Positions 23,434-30,031 of a stretch of DNA of 30,031 bases are shown here, piece after piece (position 1 is the first letter of the stretch; the number at the start of each line of letters is the position of its first letter). This DNA is from an uncultured Mesocricetibacter sp. (lineage in GTDB: Bacteria; Pseudomonadota; Gammaproteobacteria; Enterobacterales; Pasteurellaceae): NCBI GenBank assembly GCA_905373425.1, contig CAJPST010000002.1, positions 1 to 30,031 on the forward strand, in the 5' to 3' direction. The notes under the pieces are model-generated. The model made no database searches, was not told the DNA's origin, and saw only the letters and a list, made by a program, of their open reading frames with translations. The position numbers and the translations under genes are program-made.

Positions 23434-25245
23434 TTATTCGGATTTTTCCCGATGTAAAATTTGTTGGATAATCGCCATGGTTTCTTGATCTTCTGCTAAA
23501 GCAATTCGCATCATTTCTTTGTTTTTGAAAATATCAACCTTAGGATCATAGGTTTCAGCCATTAACCGCACACGATGACGATCCCGCTTAAAATACACAT
23601 GACCGATTTCGTCAGCGACTTCTTTATCTATTCCTAGCATATGTAACGCTAATTTGCCACTACGCACTGCCGAATCAAAAGTTTCCCGCACTTGTTTATC
23701 GGCTCCGGCATGAAACAGATCGAATACGTGTCCACGATCATAAGCACGAGCGATAATTTTAATTTGCGGATTCATTTTACGTGCCATTTCAACAATATGT
23801 GTCGTCTGCTCTTTATTATCGATGGCTACAATCAATAGTTCAGCTTTTTCAATTCCCGCCGAACGCAGTAACTCAGGACGTGTCGCATTACCATAATAGC
23901 TCTTAATGCCATAACTTTTCGTGCCTTTAATAATTTTAGCATCCATATCAATTACAGTGCTGTGATAACCCGATAAAGACAGTAAATGGTTAACTATTTG
24001 CCCAAAACGCCCGATACCAATTAAAATAATTTCATGTTGTTCTTCAATATGATCAGCTTCCCGCTCGGCTTCCGTTTGGCGAAATAACGGCACAATAAAT
24101 TTATTATGCGCAATAATCGAAAAAGGCGTACACACCATGGAAAGCACTACAATTGTGGTTAAATTGGCATTGGTTACCGAGTCAATTACGCCGTGATTAG
24201 TTGCCGCTGCATACAATACGAAAGCAAATTCTCCGCCTTGTGCCATTAATACGGCTCTATCCATTGCGGCAGAACGGGTGCTACCGGCAAGACGTGCCAC
24301 CGTATAAATACCGATGGATTTCACCACAATTAATATGATCACACCAAAAAAAATCAAACTCCAGTTTTTCGCAACAATAGCCAAATCAAGAGACATTCCC
24401 ACCCCTAAAAAGAACAACCCGAGCAACAACCCACGGAAAGGTTCGATATCGGCTTCAAGCTGGTGACGAAAACTAGATTCGGAAAGTAGCACACCTGCAA
24501 CAAATGCTCCCATTGCTGTGGAAAGTCCGCCTTTTTCCATTAATAATGCGGAGCCAAGCACCACCAGCAACGCCGCCGCTGTCATAATTTCACGTAATCT
24601 AGTTTTGGCTAACATTTTAAACAAGGGATTAAGCAACCAAATACCGATAACAACTAAAGTAGCGAGAGAAAGCGCAGCAATACTAATTTGCTGCCAAACG
24701 GGGCGGGCATCTTCCACATCTATCGGCGCAAGAAACGTAATCACCGCCAATAGCGGAACGATCAATAAATCTTCAAAGAGCAAAATAGAAACCATTTTTT
24801 GCCCGCGTAGTGTACCGATATCACCGCGTTCACTCAATGTTTGCATCACAATTGCAGTTGATGTCATTACAAAACCACAGGCTCCGACAAACGCAATCTG
24901 CCACGGGTAACCTAATGCTAATCCGGCAAACGTCAATAACACGGCACAACCGACCACCTGCATACTACCAAGTCCAAAGATTTGTTTGCGTAAGCCCCAT
25001 AAATGCGAGGGTTTCATCTCCAACCCAATGATAAATAAGAACATTACTACGCCCAGCTCAGCAATATGAATAATGGCTTGCGGATCATTGAATAATTTTA
25101 AACCGAACGGGCCAATTACCAAACCGGCAGCCAAATAACCTAGTACCGATCCTAATCCGATTCTTTTAAACAAAGGCACGGCAACTACCGCCGCTCCTAA
25201 TAGCGTTACAACACTAACCAATTCACTCCCGCTACCGCCAGCCAT
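23434..25245 (-). CDS. Glutathione-regulated K+ efflux antiporter, KefB/KefC type
   Basis: Inner-membrane potassium/proton antiporter of the CPA2 family, which acidifies the cytoplasm to protect against electrophiles. The 603-residue product (E. coli KefB 601) has about 12 membrane segments in residues 1-385, with the regulatory HQLEADIEPF loop at 261-270 and FFLGVGMSLD after it. The C-terminal RCK domain begins near 405, with the nucleotide-binding IGIGRFGQ at 409-416 and a second strand ending VIDMD. The ATG at 25245 follows AAAGGAAAG. No KefF or KefG partner gene is adjacent, unlike many enterobacteria. Whether it is KefB or KefC cannot be decided. Confidence 0.9.
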   Translation of the reverse strand: MAGGSGSELVSVVTLLGAAVVAVPLFKRIGLGSVLGYLAAGLVIGPFGLKLFNDPQAIIHIAELGVVMFLFIIGLEMKPSHLWGLRKQIFGLGSMQVVGCAVLLTFAGLALGYPWQIAFVGACGFVMTSTAIVMQTLSERGDIGTLRGQKMVSILLFEDLLIVPLLAVITFLAPIDVEDARPVWQQISIAALSLATLVVIGIWLLNPLFKMLAKTRLREIMTAAALLVVLGSALLMEKGGLSTAMGAFVAGVLLSESSFRHQLEADIEPFRGLLLGLFFLGVGMSLDLAIVAKNWSLIFFGVIILIVVKSIGIYTVARLAGSTRSAAMDRAVLMAQGGEFAFVLYAAATNHGVIDSVTNANLTTIVVLSMVCTPFSIIAHNKFIVPLFRQTEAEREADHIEEQHEIILIGIGRFGQIVNHLLSLSGYHSTVIDMDAKIIKGTKSYGIKSYYGNATRPELLRSAGIEKAELLIVAIDNKEQTTHIVEMARKMNPQIKIIARAYDRGHVFDLFHAGADKQVRETFDSAVRSGKLALHMLGIDKEVADEIGHVYFKRDRHRVRLMAETYDPKVDIFKNKEMMRIALAEDQETMAIIQQILHREKSE

Positions 25246-25398
25246 CTTTCCTTTCTCCTGCTTATATCCACTCAATTAGTTGAGCGATAACAATAACATA
25301 AAAACACACAATGTGATCGTTTTTTCATCGTTTACTCATTAAAAAACACGTCTAAAATCGACCGCACTTTGCTCCTCCACCATAAAAACTTACAGTCA

Positions 25399-25417
25399 AT
25401 TACCCATGATCGGTAAT
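25399..25417. promoter_or_regulatory. Dyad upstream of the norB promoter, activator candidate
   Basis: ATTACC-N7-GGTAAT is a perfect 19-bp dyad centred near -43 of the predicted norB start. The left half contains TACCCAT, a match to the NarL/NarP heptamer, but the two heptamers are spaced one base short of the 7-2-7 pattern. Confidence 0.5.
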
Positions 25418-25435
25418 GCACTCGGACTATAAATC

Positions 25436-25444
25436 TGATATAAT
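25436..25444 (+). promoter_or_regulatory. Extended -10 promoter for norB
   Basis: TGATATAAT is an extended -10 box (TGN plus a perfect TATAAT) with no good -35 box, which suggests an activator-dependent promoter. RNA would start near 25451, giving a leader of about 180 bases. Confidence 0.6.
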
Positions 25445-25453
25445 TAGTCAGGT

Positions 25454-25475
25454 ATTTTACTGAAACATGTAAAAT
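25454..25475. promoter_or_regulatory. Dyad over the norB transcription start, repressor candidate
   Basis: ATTTTAC-N8-GTAAAAT is a perfect 22-bp dyad covering about +3 to +24 of the predicted transcript, where a repressor such as NO-sensing NsrR would act. It does not clearly match the E. coli NsrR consensus. Confidence 0.45.
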
Positions 25476-25517
25476 CTGTTTTATGCCACTTTACATATCT
25501 TATTTTTAATACTTCTG

Positions 25518-25562
25518 TAGGAATAATCTCACCACGTTATCTAACGTATCTCATAGTTCCTA
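25518..25562 (+). other. Nested stem in the norB leader
   Basis: TAGGAA (25518-25523) pairs with TTCCTA (25557-25562) and encloses ACGTT-ATCT-AACGT (25534-25547). The 386-base region between kefB/C and norB holds this, the two dyads, the promoter and a USS at 25361, and no gene. Confidence 0.5.
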
Positions 25563-25631
25563 TTCTAGTCATGTAATGTGCGCATAAATTCCGTAATACC
25601 CTAATCTATTCAATAATCTAGGAGCGATAAA

Positions 25632-27881
25632 ATGGGACAGTATAAAAAGTTCTGGTTCCTGTTAGTTGCCGTGTTAATAGGAGCATTCTCTATTCTCGGT
25701 TACTACGGGTTTGAAATCTATCGTGAAGCTCCGCCGATTCCGAAACAATATGTGACGGAACAAGGCGAACCGGTTATCACACATGACAATATTTTACACG
25801 GTCAAACCGCTTGGCAAACCACCGGTGGTATGCAGTTAGGTTCCGTTTGGGGCCATGGCGCATATCAAGCGCCGGACTGGACCGCAGACTGGCTACACCG
25901 TGAATTAACCAACTGGTTAGACATTGTTGCAAATCAAGAATACGGCAAAAACTTCGCCGATTTAAATGATGATCAACAAACTATCCTAAAAAGCCGTTTA
26001 ACCAAAGAATACCGCGGCAGTAAAGTTGACGAAAATGGCACAGTAGTGCTTTCTGCCAACCGTTTAGCGGCGATCGATAAAACAGCGCAATATTATATTT
26101 CTTTATATGGTGATGATCCTGCGACCAAAGCAACGCGTGAACACTTCGCCATGAAAGACAATACTTTGCCAAGCTTAGAAGCCCGTCAAGATTTAGCAAA
26201 ATTCTTCTTCTGGACAGCATGGACTGCCTCCGCAGAACGTCCGAATACCCATGCCACTTACACCAACAACTGGCCTCATGAGCCGTTAATCAATAACGTG
26301 CCGACACCGGAAAACGTCATGTGGTCTATAGCCAGTATCGTCTTCCTCATTGCCGGTATTGGTTTCGTGGTGTGGATTTGGTCATTTAAACGTCGTGAAG
26401 ATGAAAAAGATCCGATTTCCCCGGAAGTTGACCCACTAACCAAATTGCAATTAACGCCGTCACAAAAAGCCTTAGGTAAATATTTGTTTACCGTACTTGC
26501 GCTTTTCTTCGTACAAGTGAACTTAGGTGCCGTTGTGGCGCACTACACGGTTGAAGGTCAGGAATTCTATGGCTTGGATATTTCCCAATATTTTCCATAT
26601 TCTTTAGTACGTACATGGCACATCCAAGCGGCATTATTCTGGATCGCTATGGCATTCTTGGCCGGCGGTTTATTCCTTGCACCGATTATCAACGGCGGTA
26701 AAGATCCGAAATACCAAAAACTTGGCGTAGATGTTCTCTTCTGGGCGTTGGTCGTCTTGGTTGTTGGCTCCTTCACCGGTAGCTATTTGGCCATCGCGCA
26801 TATCATCCCTGAAGAATGGAGCTTCTTGTTCGGTCACCAAGGTTATGAATTCATCGACTTAGGTCGTTTCTGGCAAGCCGTGAAATTCGCCGGTATCTTG
26901 TTCTGGTTAGTCTTAATGCTACGCGGCACCGTGAATGCGTTCAAACAACCGGGCGACAAAAACTTACTTGCCTTATTCTTCGCCTCCGTTATCGCCATCG
27001 GCTTATTCTATGGTCCGGCGTTATTCTACGGAGAACACACTCACTTATCCGTGATGGAATACTGGCGTTGGTGGGTAGTTCACCTTTGGGTAGAAGGCTT
27101 CTTTGAAGTATTCTCCGTGGCAGCACTTTCCTTCATCTTCGTAAGTTTAGGTTTAGTTTCCCGTCGCACAGCGACTGTGGCAACCATCACCGAAGCGGCA
27201 TTGTTCTTAATCGGCGGTATTCCGGGAACCTTCCACCACTTATACTTCGCCGGTGCGACAACCCCAATTATCGCTGTGGGCGCCTCCTTCTCCGCGCTTG
27301 AAGTTGTCCCATTAGTTTTACTTGGCCACGAAGCCTGGGAACACTGGGAAATGAAACAAAAAGCACCATGGATGGATCGCTTAAAATGGCCTATCTACTG
27401 CTTCGTTGCCGTTGCCTTCTGGAATATGTTGGGTGCGGGTGTGTTTGGTTTCTTAATCAACCCACCGATTTCCCTCTACTACATCCAAGGCCTAAATACC
27501 ACCGCAGTACACGCCCACGGGGCATTATTCGGGGTATATGGTTTCTTGGCATTAGGTTTTGTGTTCTTAATTGCACGTTACTTGCGTCCAAACACACCAT
27601 TCAACGACAAATTGATGAAATGGGGCTTCTGGTTGCTTAACGGTGGGTTGGTCTTAATGATTGCCTCCAGCCTATTACCAATCGGTATCATTCAAGGTTA
27701 CGCAAGTATCTCTGAAGGCTTATGGTATGCCCGTAGCGAAGAATTTATGCAACAACCGTTATTCGACACCTTGCGTTGGGTGCGTTTAGTGGGTGACGTT
27801 GTATTCATCTTTGGTGCGCTTGCATTCTTCTGGCAAATTTTCACCATGATTTTCTTCAAGCCCAAACACGCTGCCAATTAA
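25632..27881 (+). CDS. norB: Quinol-dependent nitric oxide reductase (qNOR)
   Basis: Inner-membrane enzyme that reduces two NO to N2O with electrons from quinol, giving protection from host or self-made nitric oxide. The 749-residue single-chain form matches Neisseria-type qNOR: an N-terminal membrane anchor, a soluble domain like NorC but without a CxxCH heme site (about 40-220), then a 12-helix heme-copper oxidase-like part. Haem and FeB ligand segments are seen at H330 (HIQAALFW), H484 (HLWVEGFFEVF), H535-H536 (TFHHLYFAG) and H627/H629 (HAHGALFG). The ATG follows AGGAGCG. It stands alone, with no norC, nsrR or nirK nearby, and carries dyads at its promoter. Confidence 0.96.
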   Translation: MGQYKKFWFLLVAVLIGAFSILGYYGFEIYREAPPIPKQYVTEQGEPVITHDNILHGQTAWQTTGGMQLGSVWGHGAYQAPDWTADWLHRELTNWLDIVANQEYGKNFADLNDDQQTILKSRLTKEYRGSKVDENGTVVLSANRLAAIDKTAQYYISLYGDDPATKATREHFAMKDNTLPSLEARQDLAKFFFWTAWTASAERPNTHATYTNNWPHEPLINNVPTPENVMWSIASIVFLIAGIGFVVWIWSFKRREDEKDPISPEVDPLTKLQLTPSQKALGKYLFTVLALFFVQVNLGAVVAHYTVEGQEFYGLDISQYFPYSLVRTWHIQAALFWIAMAFLAGGLFLAPIINGGKDPKYQKLGVDVLFWALVVLVVGSFTGSYLAIAHIIPEEWSFLFGHQGYEFIDLGRFWQAVKFAGILFWLVLMLRGTVNAFKQPGDKNLLALFFASVIAIGLFYGPALFYGEHTHLSVMEYWRWWVVHLWVEGFFEVFSVAALSFIFVSLGLVSRRTATVATITEAALFLIGGIPGTFHHLYFAGATTPIIAVGASFSALEVVPLVLLGHEAWEHWEMKQKAPWMDRLKWPIYCFVAVAFWNMLGAGVFGFLINPPISLYYIQGLNTTAVHAHGALFGVYGFLALGFVFLIARYLRPNTPFNDKLMKWGFWLLNGGLVLMIASSLLPIGIIQGYASISEGLWYARSEEFMQQPLFDTLRWVRLVGDVVFIFGALAFFWQIFTMIFFKPKHAAN

Positions 27882-27901
27882 ACTAAATTGAGCAAAACAG
27901 C

Positions 27902-27930
27902 AAAGCTGCCGGTTTTAATCGGCAGCTTTT
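27902..27930 (+). terminator. Terminator of norB
   Basis: AAAGCTGCCG (27902-27911) and CGGCAGCTTT (27920-27929) form a perfect 10-bp stem with an 8-base loop, followed by a T-rich tract. It lies 20 bases past the stop codon. Confidence 0.93.
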
Positions 27931-27969
27931 TTATTTAAAAACCACAATGGCGCCCCCCCCTAGGGATGC

Positions 27970-27987
27970 TATTCAATATTATGAATA
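27970..27987. other. Dyad and C8 tract between norB and cdd
   Basis: TATTCA-ATATTA-TGAATA is a perfect 18-bp dyad that follows a C8 run at 27953-27960 and the palindrome CCCTAGGG. It may be an operator for cdd or an RNA stem; no regulator is suggested by the sequence. Confidence 0.35.
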
Positions 27988-28035
27988 ACATCGCTAAAAA
28001 CTGAGAACAGCAAAATAATCCGTTTTAACAAATAC

Positions 28036-28082
28036 AAAGTGCGGTCGAAAATTTATTTAAAATATTAACCGCACTTTTTTTC
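28036..28082 (+). terminator. Inverted USS pair acting as a terminator
   Basis: AAAGTGCGGT (28036-28045) and ACCGCACTTT (28068-28077), both perfect USS, pair over a 22-base AT-rich loop and are followed by a T run. It backs up the norB terminator just before cdd. Confidence 0.75.
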
Positions 28083-28131
28083 TAAAATGCTAAGATAAGG
28101 AAATTATTATCGAAAATAAAAGGAGATGACT

Positions 28132-29028
28132 ATGTCAATTCATATTTCAGATAAAATTCAACACGCCTTACATAATCTTTCTGTCCATGAATTAGGCCAA
28201 GACGTTTGGCACATTTTACAAGAACAAAAATTTGCCGGATTCTTACCGCACTTTACAGTGCAACATCTTTGCAATAAATATCAGTTAACAGTACAACAAC
28301 TGGCTCTCGCGCTACTGCCTATTGCAGCCTGCTATGCTACCACACCGATTTCAAACTTTAATGTCGGCGCGATTACTACCGGCGTAAGCGGAAATTTTTA
28401 CTTCGGCGCCAACCAAGAATTTAGTAAGACCGATATCCAACAAACCATTCATGCGGAACAAAGCGCTATCAGTCACGCTTGGATGCGTGGTGAAAAACAA
28501 ATCACTGACATCACCGTCAACTACACCCCCTGCGGTCATTGCCGTCAATTTATGAATGAGCTAAATGGCGCAGACAGCTTACAAATTCATTTGCCACACA
28601 GCCAACATAATTTATTACATCAGTATTTGCCCGATGCTTTCGGTCCAAAAAATCTGAATATTCACTTGCATCTATTGGATCAGCATGACAATCAGCTTAT
28701 GCTAAACACCGAAGATCCGGTAGTAGCACAGGCACTGACTATGGCCAATCAAGCCCATGCACCATATTCCAACACCTTCCATGGCGTCGCGATTCAAACG
28801 CACGATCGACAAATTTATCATGGCAGCTATGCTGAAAATGCGGCATTTAATCCAAGTCTGCCGGCATTACAGGTGGCGCTAAATCACCTCATATTAAGTG
28901 GTGAAGAAGTGCAAAATATTGCACGGGTGGTGATGGTGGAAAAATCTGCATCGCTTAGCTACAAAGCCATGGCGGAAGAACTGCTCGGTACGTTGATGAA
29001 TGTGAAATTAAAGTATATTGCGCTCTAG
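28132..29028 (+). CDS. cdd: Cytidine deaminase
   Basis: Deaminates cytidine and deoxycytidine to uridine and deoxyuridine in pyrimidine salvage; works as a zinc-containing dimer in the cytoplasm. The 298 residues match the long E. coli type (294): an N-terminal helical region, the catalytic domain with zinc ligands H107, C134 and C137 and catalytic E109 (HAEQSA and PCGHCRQF), and a C-terminal broken duplicate domain (SYAENAAFNPSLPALQ). Two ATG codons are close: at 28126 the AGGAG ribosome site touches the start codon, so the ATG at 28132 is preferred. A USS at 28245 is translated as part of LPHF. Confidence 0.96.
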   Translation: MSIHISDKIQHALHNLSVHELGQDVWHILQEQKFAGFLPHFTVQHLCNKYQLTVQQLALALLPIAACYATTPISNFNVGAITTGVSGNFYFGANQEFSKTDIQQTIHAEQSAISHAWMRGEKQITDITVNYTPCGHCRQFMNELNGADSLQIHLPHSQHNLLHQYLPDAFGPKNLNIHLHLLDQHDNQLMLNTEDPVVAQALTMANQAHAPYSNTFHGVAIQTHDRQIYHGSYAENAAFNPSLPALQVALNHLILSGEEVQNIARVVMVEKSASLSYKAMAEELLGTLMNVKLKYIAL

Positions 29029-29257
29029 CGCGATCTGATAAAACGCCGAAAAAGATGACCGCACTTAATCCTTCAAAGCGGTAGGTTCCTAAAAATTGGA
29101 AAGATGCGTAGGATTGAAAATTTGTTTTACAGTTTGTTCTGAATTATTTGGCTAAAAAAGTGAAATTTAGCGAAAGTTGACGAAAAATAGCAGAATTTTA
29201 TCGTCAAAATGATTATTTTCAGGTAATCTCTCCAGCTAAAATTTAAACCTCATTCGT

Positions 29258-29286
29258 ACCGCACTTTTTTAGAGAAAAAGTGCGGT
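29258..29286. terminator. Perfect inverted USS pair, bidirectional terminator
   Basis: ACCGCACTTTTT (29258-29269) and AAAAAGTGCGGT (29275-29286) form a 12-bp stem with a 5-base loop. The arms are perfect USS. It lies between cdd and the accB fragment. The 290-base gap also holds a USS at 29058, a TTGACGA-N17-TCGTCAA dyad at 29177-29207 and no supported gene. Confidence 0.7.
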
Positions 29287-29318
29287 TATTGACATTTGAA
29301 TCTTTTAGAAAAACGATT

Positions 29319-29366
29319 ATGGATATTCGTAAAATTAAAAAAGGGGCTGTACTAGATAACGACTAA
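29319..29366 (+). pseudogene. accB: 5' fragment of accB (biotin carboxyl carrier protein), interrupted by IS1016-type element
   Basis: The frame at 29319 begins MDIRKIKK, the same eight residues that open E. coli AccB, the biotin carrier subunit of acetyl-CoA carboxylase. From codon 9 the sequence is the left end of an insertion sequence and the frame ends as GAVLDND then TAA at 29364-29366, a 15-residue peptide. The match is short but exact, in frame from an ATG, and at DNA level is close to the E. coli start as I recall it. No good ribosome site is seen directly upstream. accB is normally essential, so a second copy, restart downstream of the element or an artefact must be considered. The rest of the gene, if present, is outside the window. 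Confidence 0.65.
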
Positions 29367-30031
29367 ATCTTTCATTTAGATTAGAATGCTCAAATGAGAA
29401 AAAGTCGCTTAAGTCAGCATAAACAAAATAAACTCATTGAACTGTTTGTCGCAGGTGTTACGGCTAGAACAGCAAGTGAGTTGGTAAATGTAAACAAAAA
29501 TACAGCCGCTTATTACTTTCACCGATTACGTTTACTCATTTATCAAACAAGCCTGCATTTGGAAATGTTTGAAGGAGAAATTGAAGCCGATGAAAGCTAT
29601 TTCGGCGGTATTCGCAAAGGTAAGCGTGGTCGTGGCGCAGCAGGCGAAGTCGCGGTATTCGGACTTCTCAAGAGAAATGGTAAAGTTTATACCGTAGTTG
29701 TACCAAATGCTCAATCAGCAACACTATTGCCAATTATTCGTGAGAAAGTTAAGCCTGACAGCATTGTTTACACTGACACTTACCGTAGTTATGATGTGCT
29801 TGATGTCAGCGAATTTAGTCATTTCCGCATCAATCACAGCACGCATTTTGCTGAAAATCATAACCATATAAATGGAATTGAGAATTTTTGGAACCAAACA
29901 AAACGTCATTTGCGCAAGTTTAATGGCATTCCCAAAGCGCATTTTGAACTGTATTTAAAGGAATGCGAATGGCGTTTTAACAATAGTGAAATAAAATCTC
30001 AAATTTCCATTCTAAAACAATTAGTTAAAGA
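29343..30031 (+). mobile_element. IS1016-type insertion sequence (IS1595 family), left part
   Basis: The element appears to start at GGGGCTGTACTAGATAAC (29343-29360), which resembles the IS1016 terminal inverted repeat as I remember it. It contains a near-complete transposase gene and runs past the window end, so its right repeat and target duplication are not seen. The preceding eight bases, TTAAAAAA, would be the left copy of an 8-bp duplication. A small hairpin CTAAAT-CTTTC-ATTTAG (29363-29379) precedes the transposase start. Confidence 0.85.
29394..30031 (+). CDS. IS1016-type DDE transposase (partial at window end)
   Basis: Transposase of the IS1595/ISXO2-like group, open from the ATG at 29394 to the window edge (212 codons visible, no stop reached). 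The catalytic residues fit: D66 in EADESYFGG, D128 in YTDTYRSYD and E163 in GIENFWNQTKRHL. The N-terminal part has a helix-turn-helix-like RTASELVNVNKNTAAYYFHRLR. No internal stop or frameshift is seen, so the element may be active. The frame is cut only by the window; the product is probably complete or nearly so. Confidence 0.9.
   Translation, partial: MRKSRLSQHKQNKLIELFVAGVTARTASELVNVNKNTAAYYFHRLRLLIYQTSLHLEMFEGEIEADESYFGGIRKGKRGRGAAGEVAVFGLLKRNGKVYTVVVPNAQSATLLPIIREKVKPDSIVYTDTYRSYDVLDVSEFSHFRINHSTHFAENHNHINGIENFWNQTKRHLRKFNGIPKAHFELYLKECEWRFNNSEIKSQISILKQLVK

Larger units (their letters stand above)
607..29286. repeat. Dispersed DNA uptake signal sequences (USS, Hin type)
   Basis: I count 22 perfect copies of AAGTGCGGT or ACCGCACTT, starting at 607, 963, 1442, 3151, 4218, 4449, 4539, 5706, 7346, 7500, 7955, 17430, 19022, 19688, 22032, 25361, 28037, 28068, 28245, 29058, 29258 and 29278. 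Several carry the AT-rich downstream tract of the extended signal (for example 607 and 1442). In naturally competent Haemophilus and Aggregatibacter these repeats are recognised during DNA uptake. About half lie inside genes and half in intergenic DNA, where inverted pairs often serve as terminators. One-mismatch copies also exist, for example at 5683, 7531, 11264 and 15490. The count was made by eye and may be off by one or two. Confidence 0.95.

Noticed and set aside
25401..25415. Exact NarP 7-2-7 site at norB.
   Set aside because: The left heptamer TACCCAT fits, but the right one is one base too close and has a mismatch, so only a general dyad is claimed.
27953..27960. C8 tract as a phase-variation switch.
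   Set aside because: It lies after the norB terminator and before the cdd promoter region, outside any coding frame and without visible -35/-10 boxes around it.
29289..29294. Perfect TTGACA as a promoter for the accB fragment.
   Set aside because: No -10 box occurs at 16-18 bases, and transcription would begin at or beyond the ATG.
1..30031. CRISPR arrays, tRNA or rRNA genes, prophage genes.
   Set aside because: No regularly spaced direct repeats, cloverleaf-type sequences, rRNA segments or phage structural genes were seen when reading the intergenic regions.

Overview
The window comes from a gamma-proteobacterium of the Pasteurellaceae, of the Haemophilus influenzae / Aggregatibacter type. 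The main evidence is 22 perfect copies, counted by eye, of the 9-bp DNA uptake signal AAGTGCGGT or its complement, many with the AT-rich tail of the full uptake sequence. The gene content fits: lgtF-like LOS glucosyltransferase, FruB with two HPr domains, quinol NO reductase, and an IS1016-type insertion sequence. Genus and species cannot be fixed from the sequence alone; Aggregatibacter is my best guess.

Layout. 1-5035: housekeeping and envelope stress: ppa (-), an LOS glycosyltransferase, sdhE, then the sigma-E operon rpoE-rseA-rseB-rseC with a sigma-E promoter, converging on greB (-). 5149-7930: tex and a small DUF406 (YfcZ/YiiS) protein. 7970-15358: an accessory cluster. A FadR-type GntR regulator and an overlapping Gfo/Idh/MocA-fold protein (both -) diverge from a complete CUT1 ABC importer (ATPase, lipoprotein binding protein, two permeases) and a second Gfo/Idh/MocA oxidoreductase (+). 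The divergent control region has a perfect TGTGA-N6-TCACA CRP site and two 15-bp dyads. The cluster has no perfect uptake signal over about 9.5 kb, a sign of later acquisition. 15609-20223: a second DUF406 protein and the fructose PTS operon fruB-fruK-fruA (-). 20322-25245: an unrecognised lipoprotein, a YqhA/UPF0114 membrane protein, a SAM methyltransferase with a regulatory domain, and a KefB/KefC antiporter. 25632-29028: norB behind a 386-bp control region, and cdd. 29319-30031: a copy of the accB start (MDIRKIKK) cut after codon 8 by an IS1016-type element that runs off the window.

The most interesting parts are: (i) the undescribed import/oxidoreductase cluster, in which the regulator-linked oxidoreductase has Val in place of the catalytic Lys of the EKP motif and might act as a sensor rather than an enzyme; (ii) the apparent IS1016 insertion into the start of accB, normally essential; and (iii) the dyads around the norB promoter.

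How the genes work together: RpoE, RseA, RseB and RseC form the envelope-stress circuit. FruB passes phosphate to FruA, which imports fructose as fructose-1-phosphate for FruK. The importer cluster brings in an unknown, probably carbohydrate, ligand, with CRP and the GntR protein as likely controllers. NorB detoxifies nitric oxide at the membrane.
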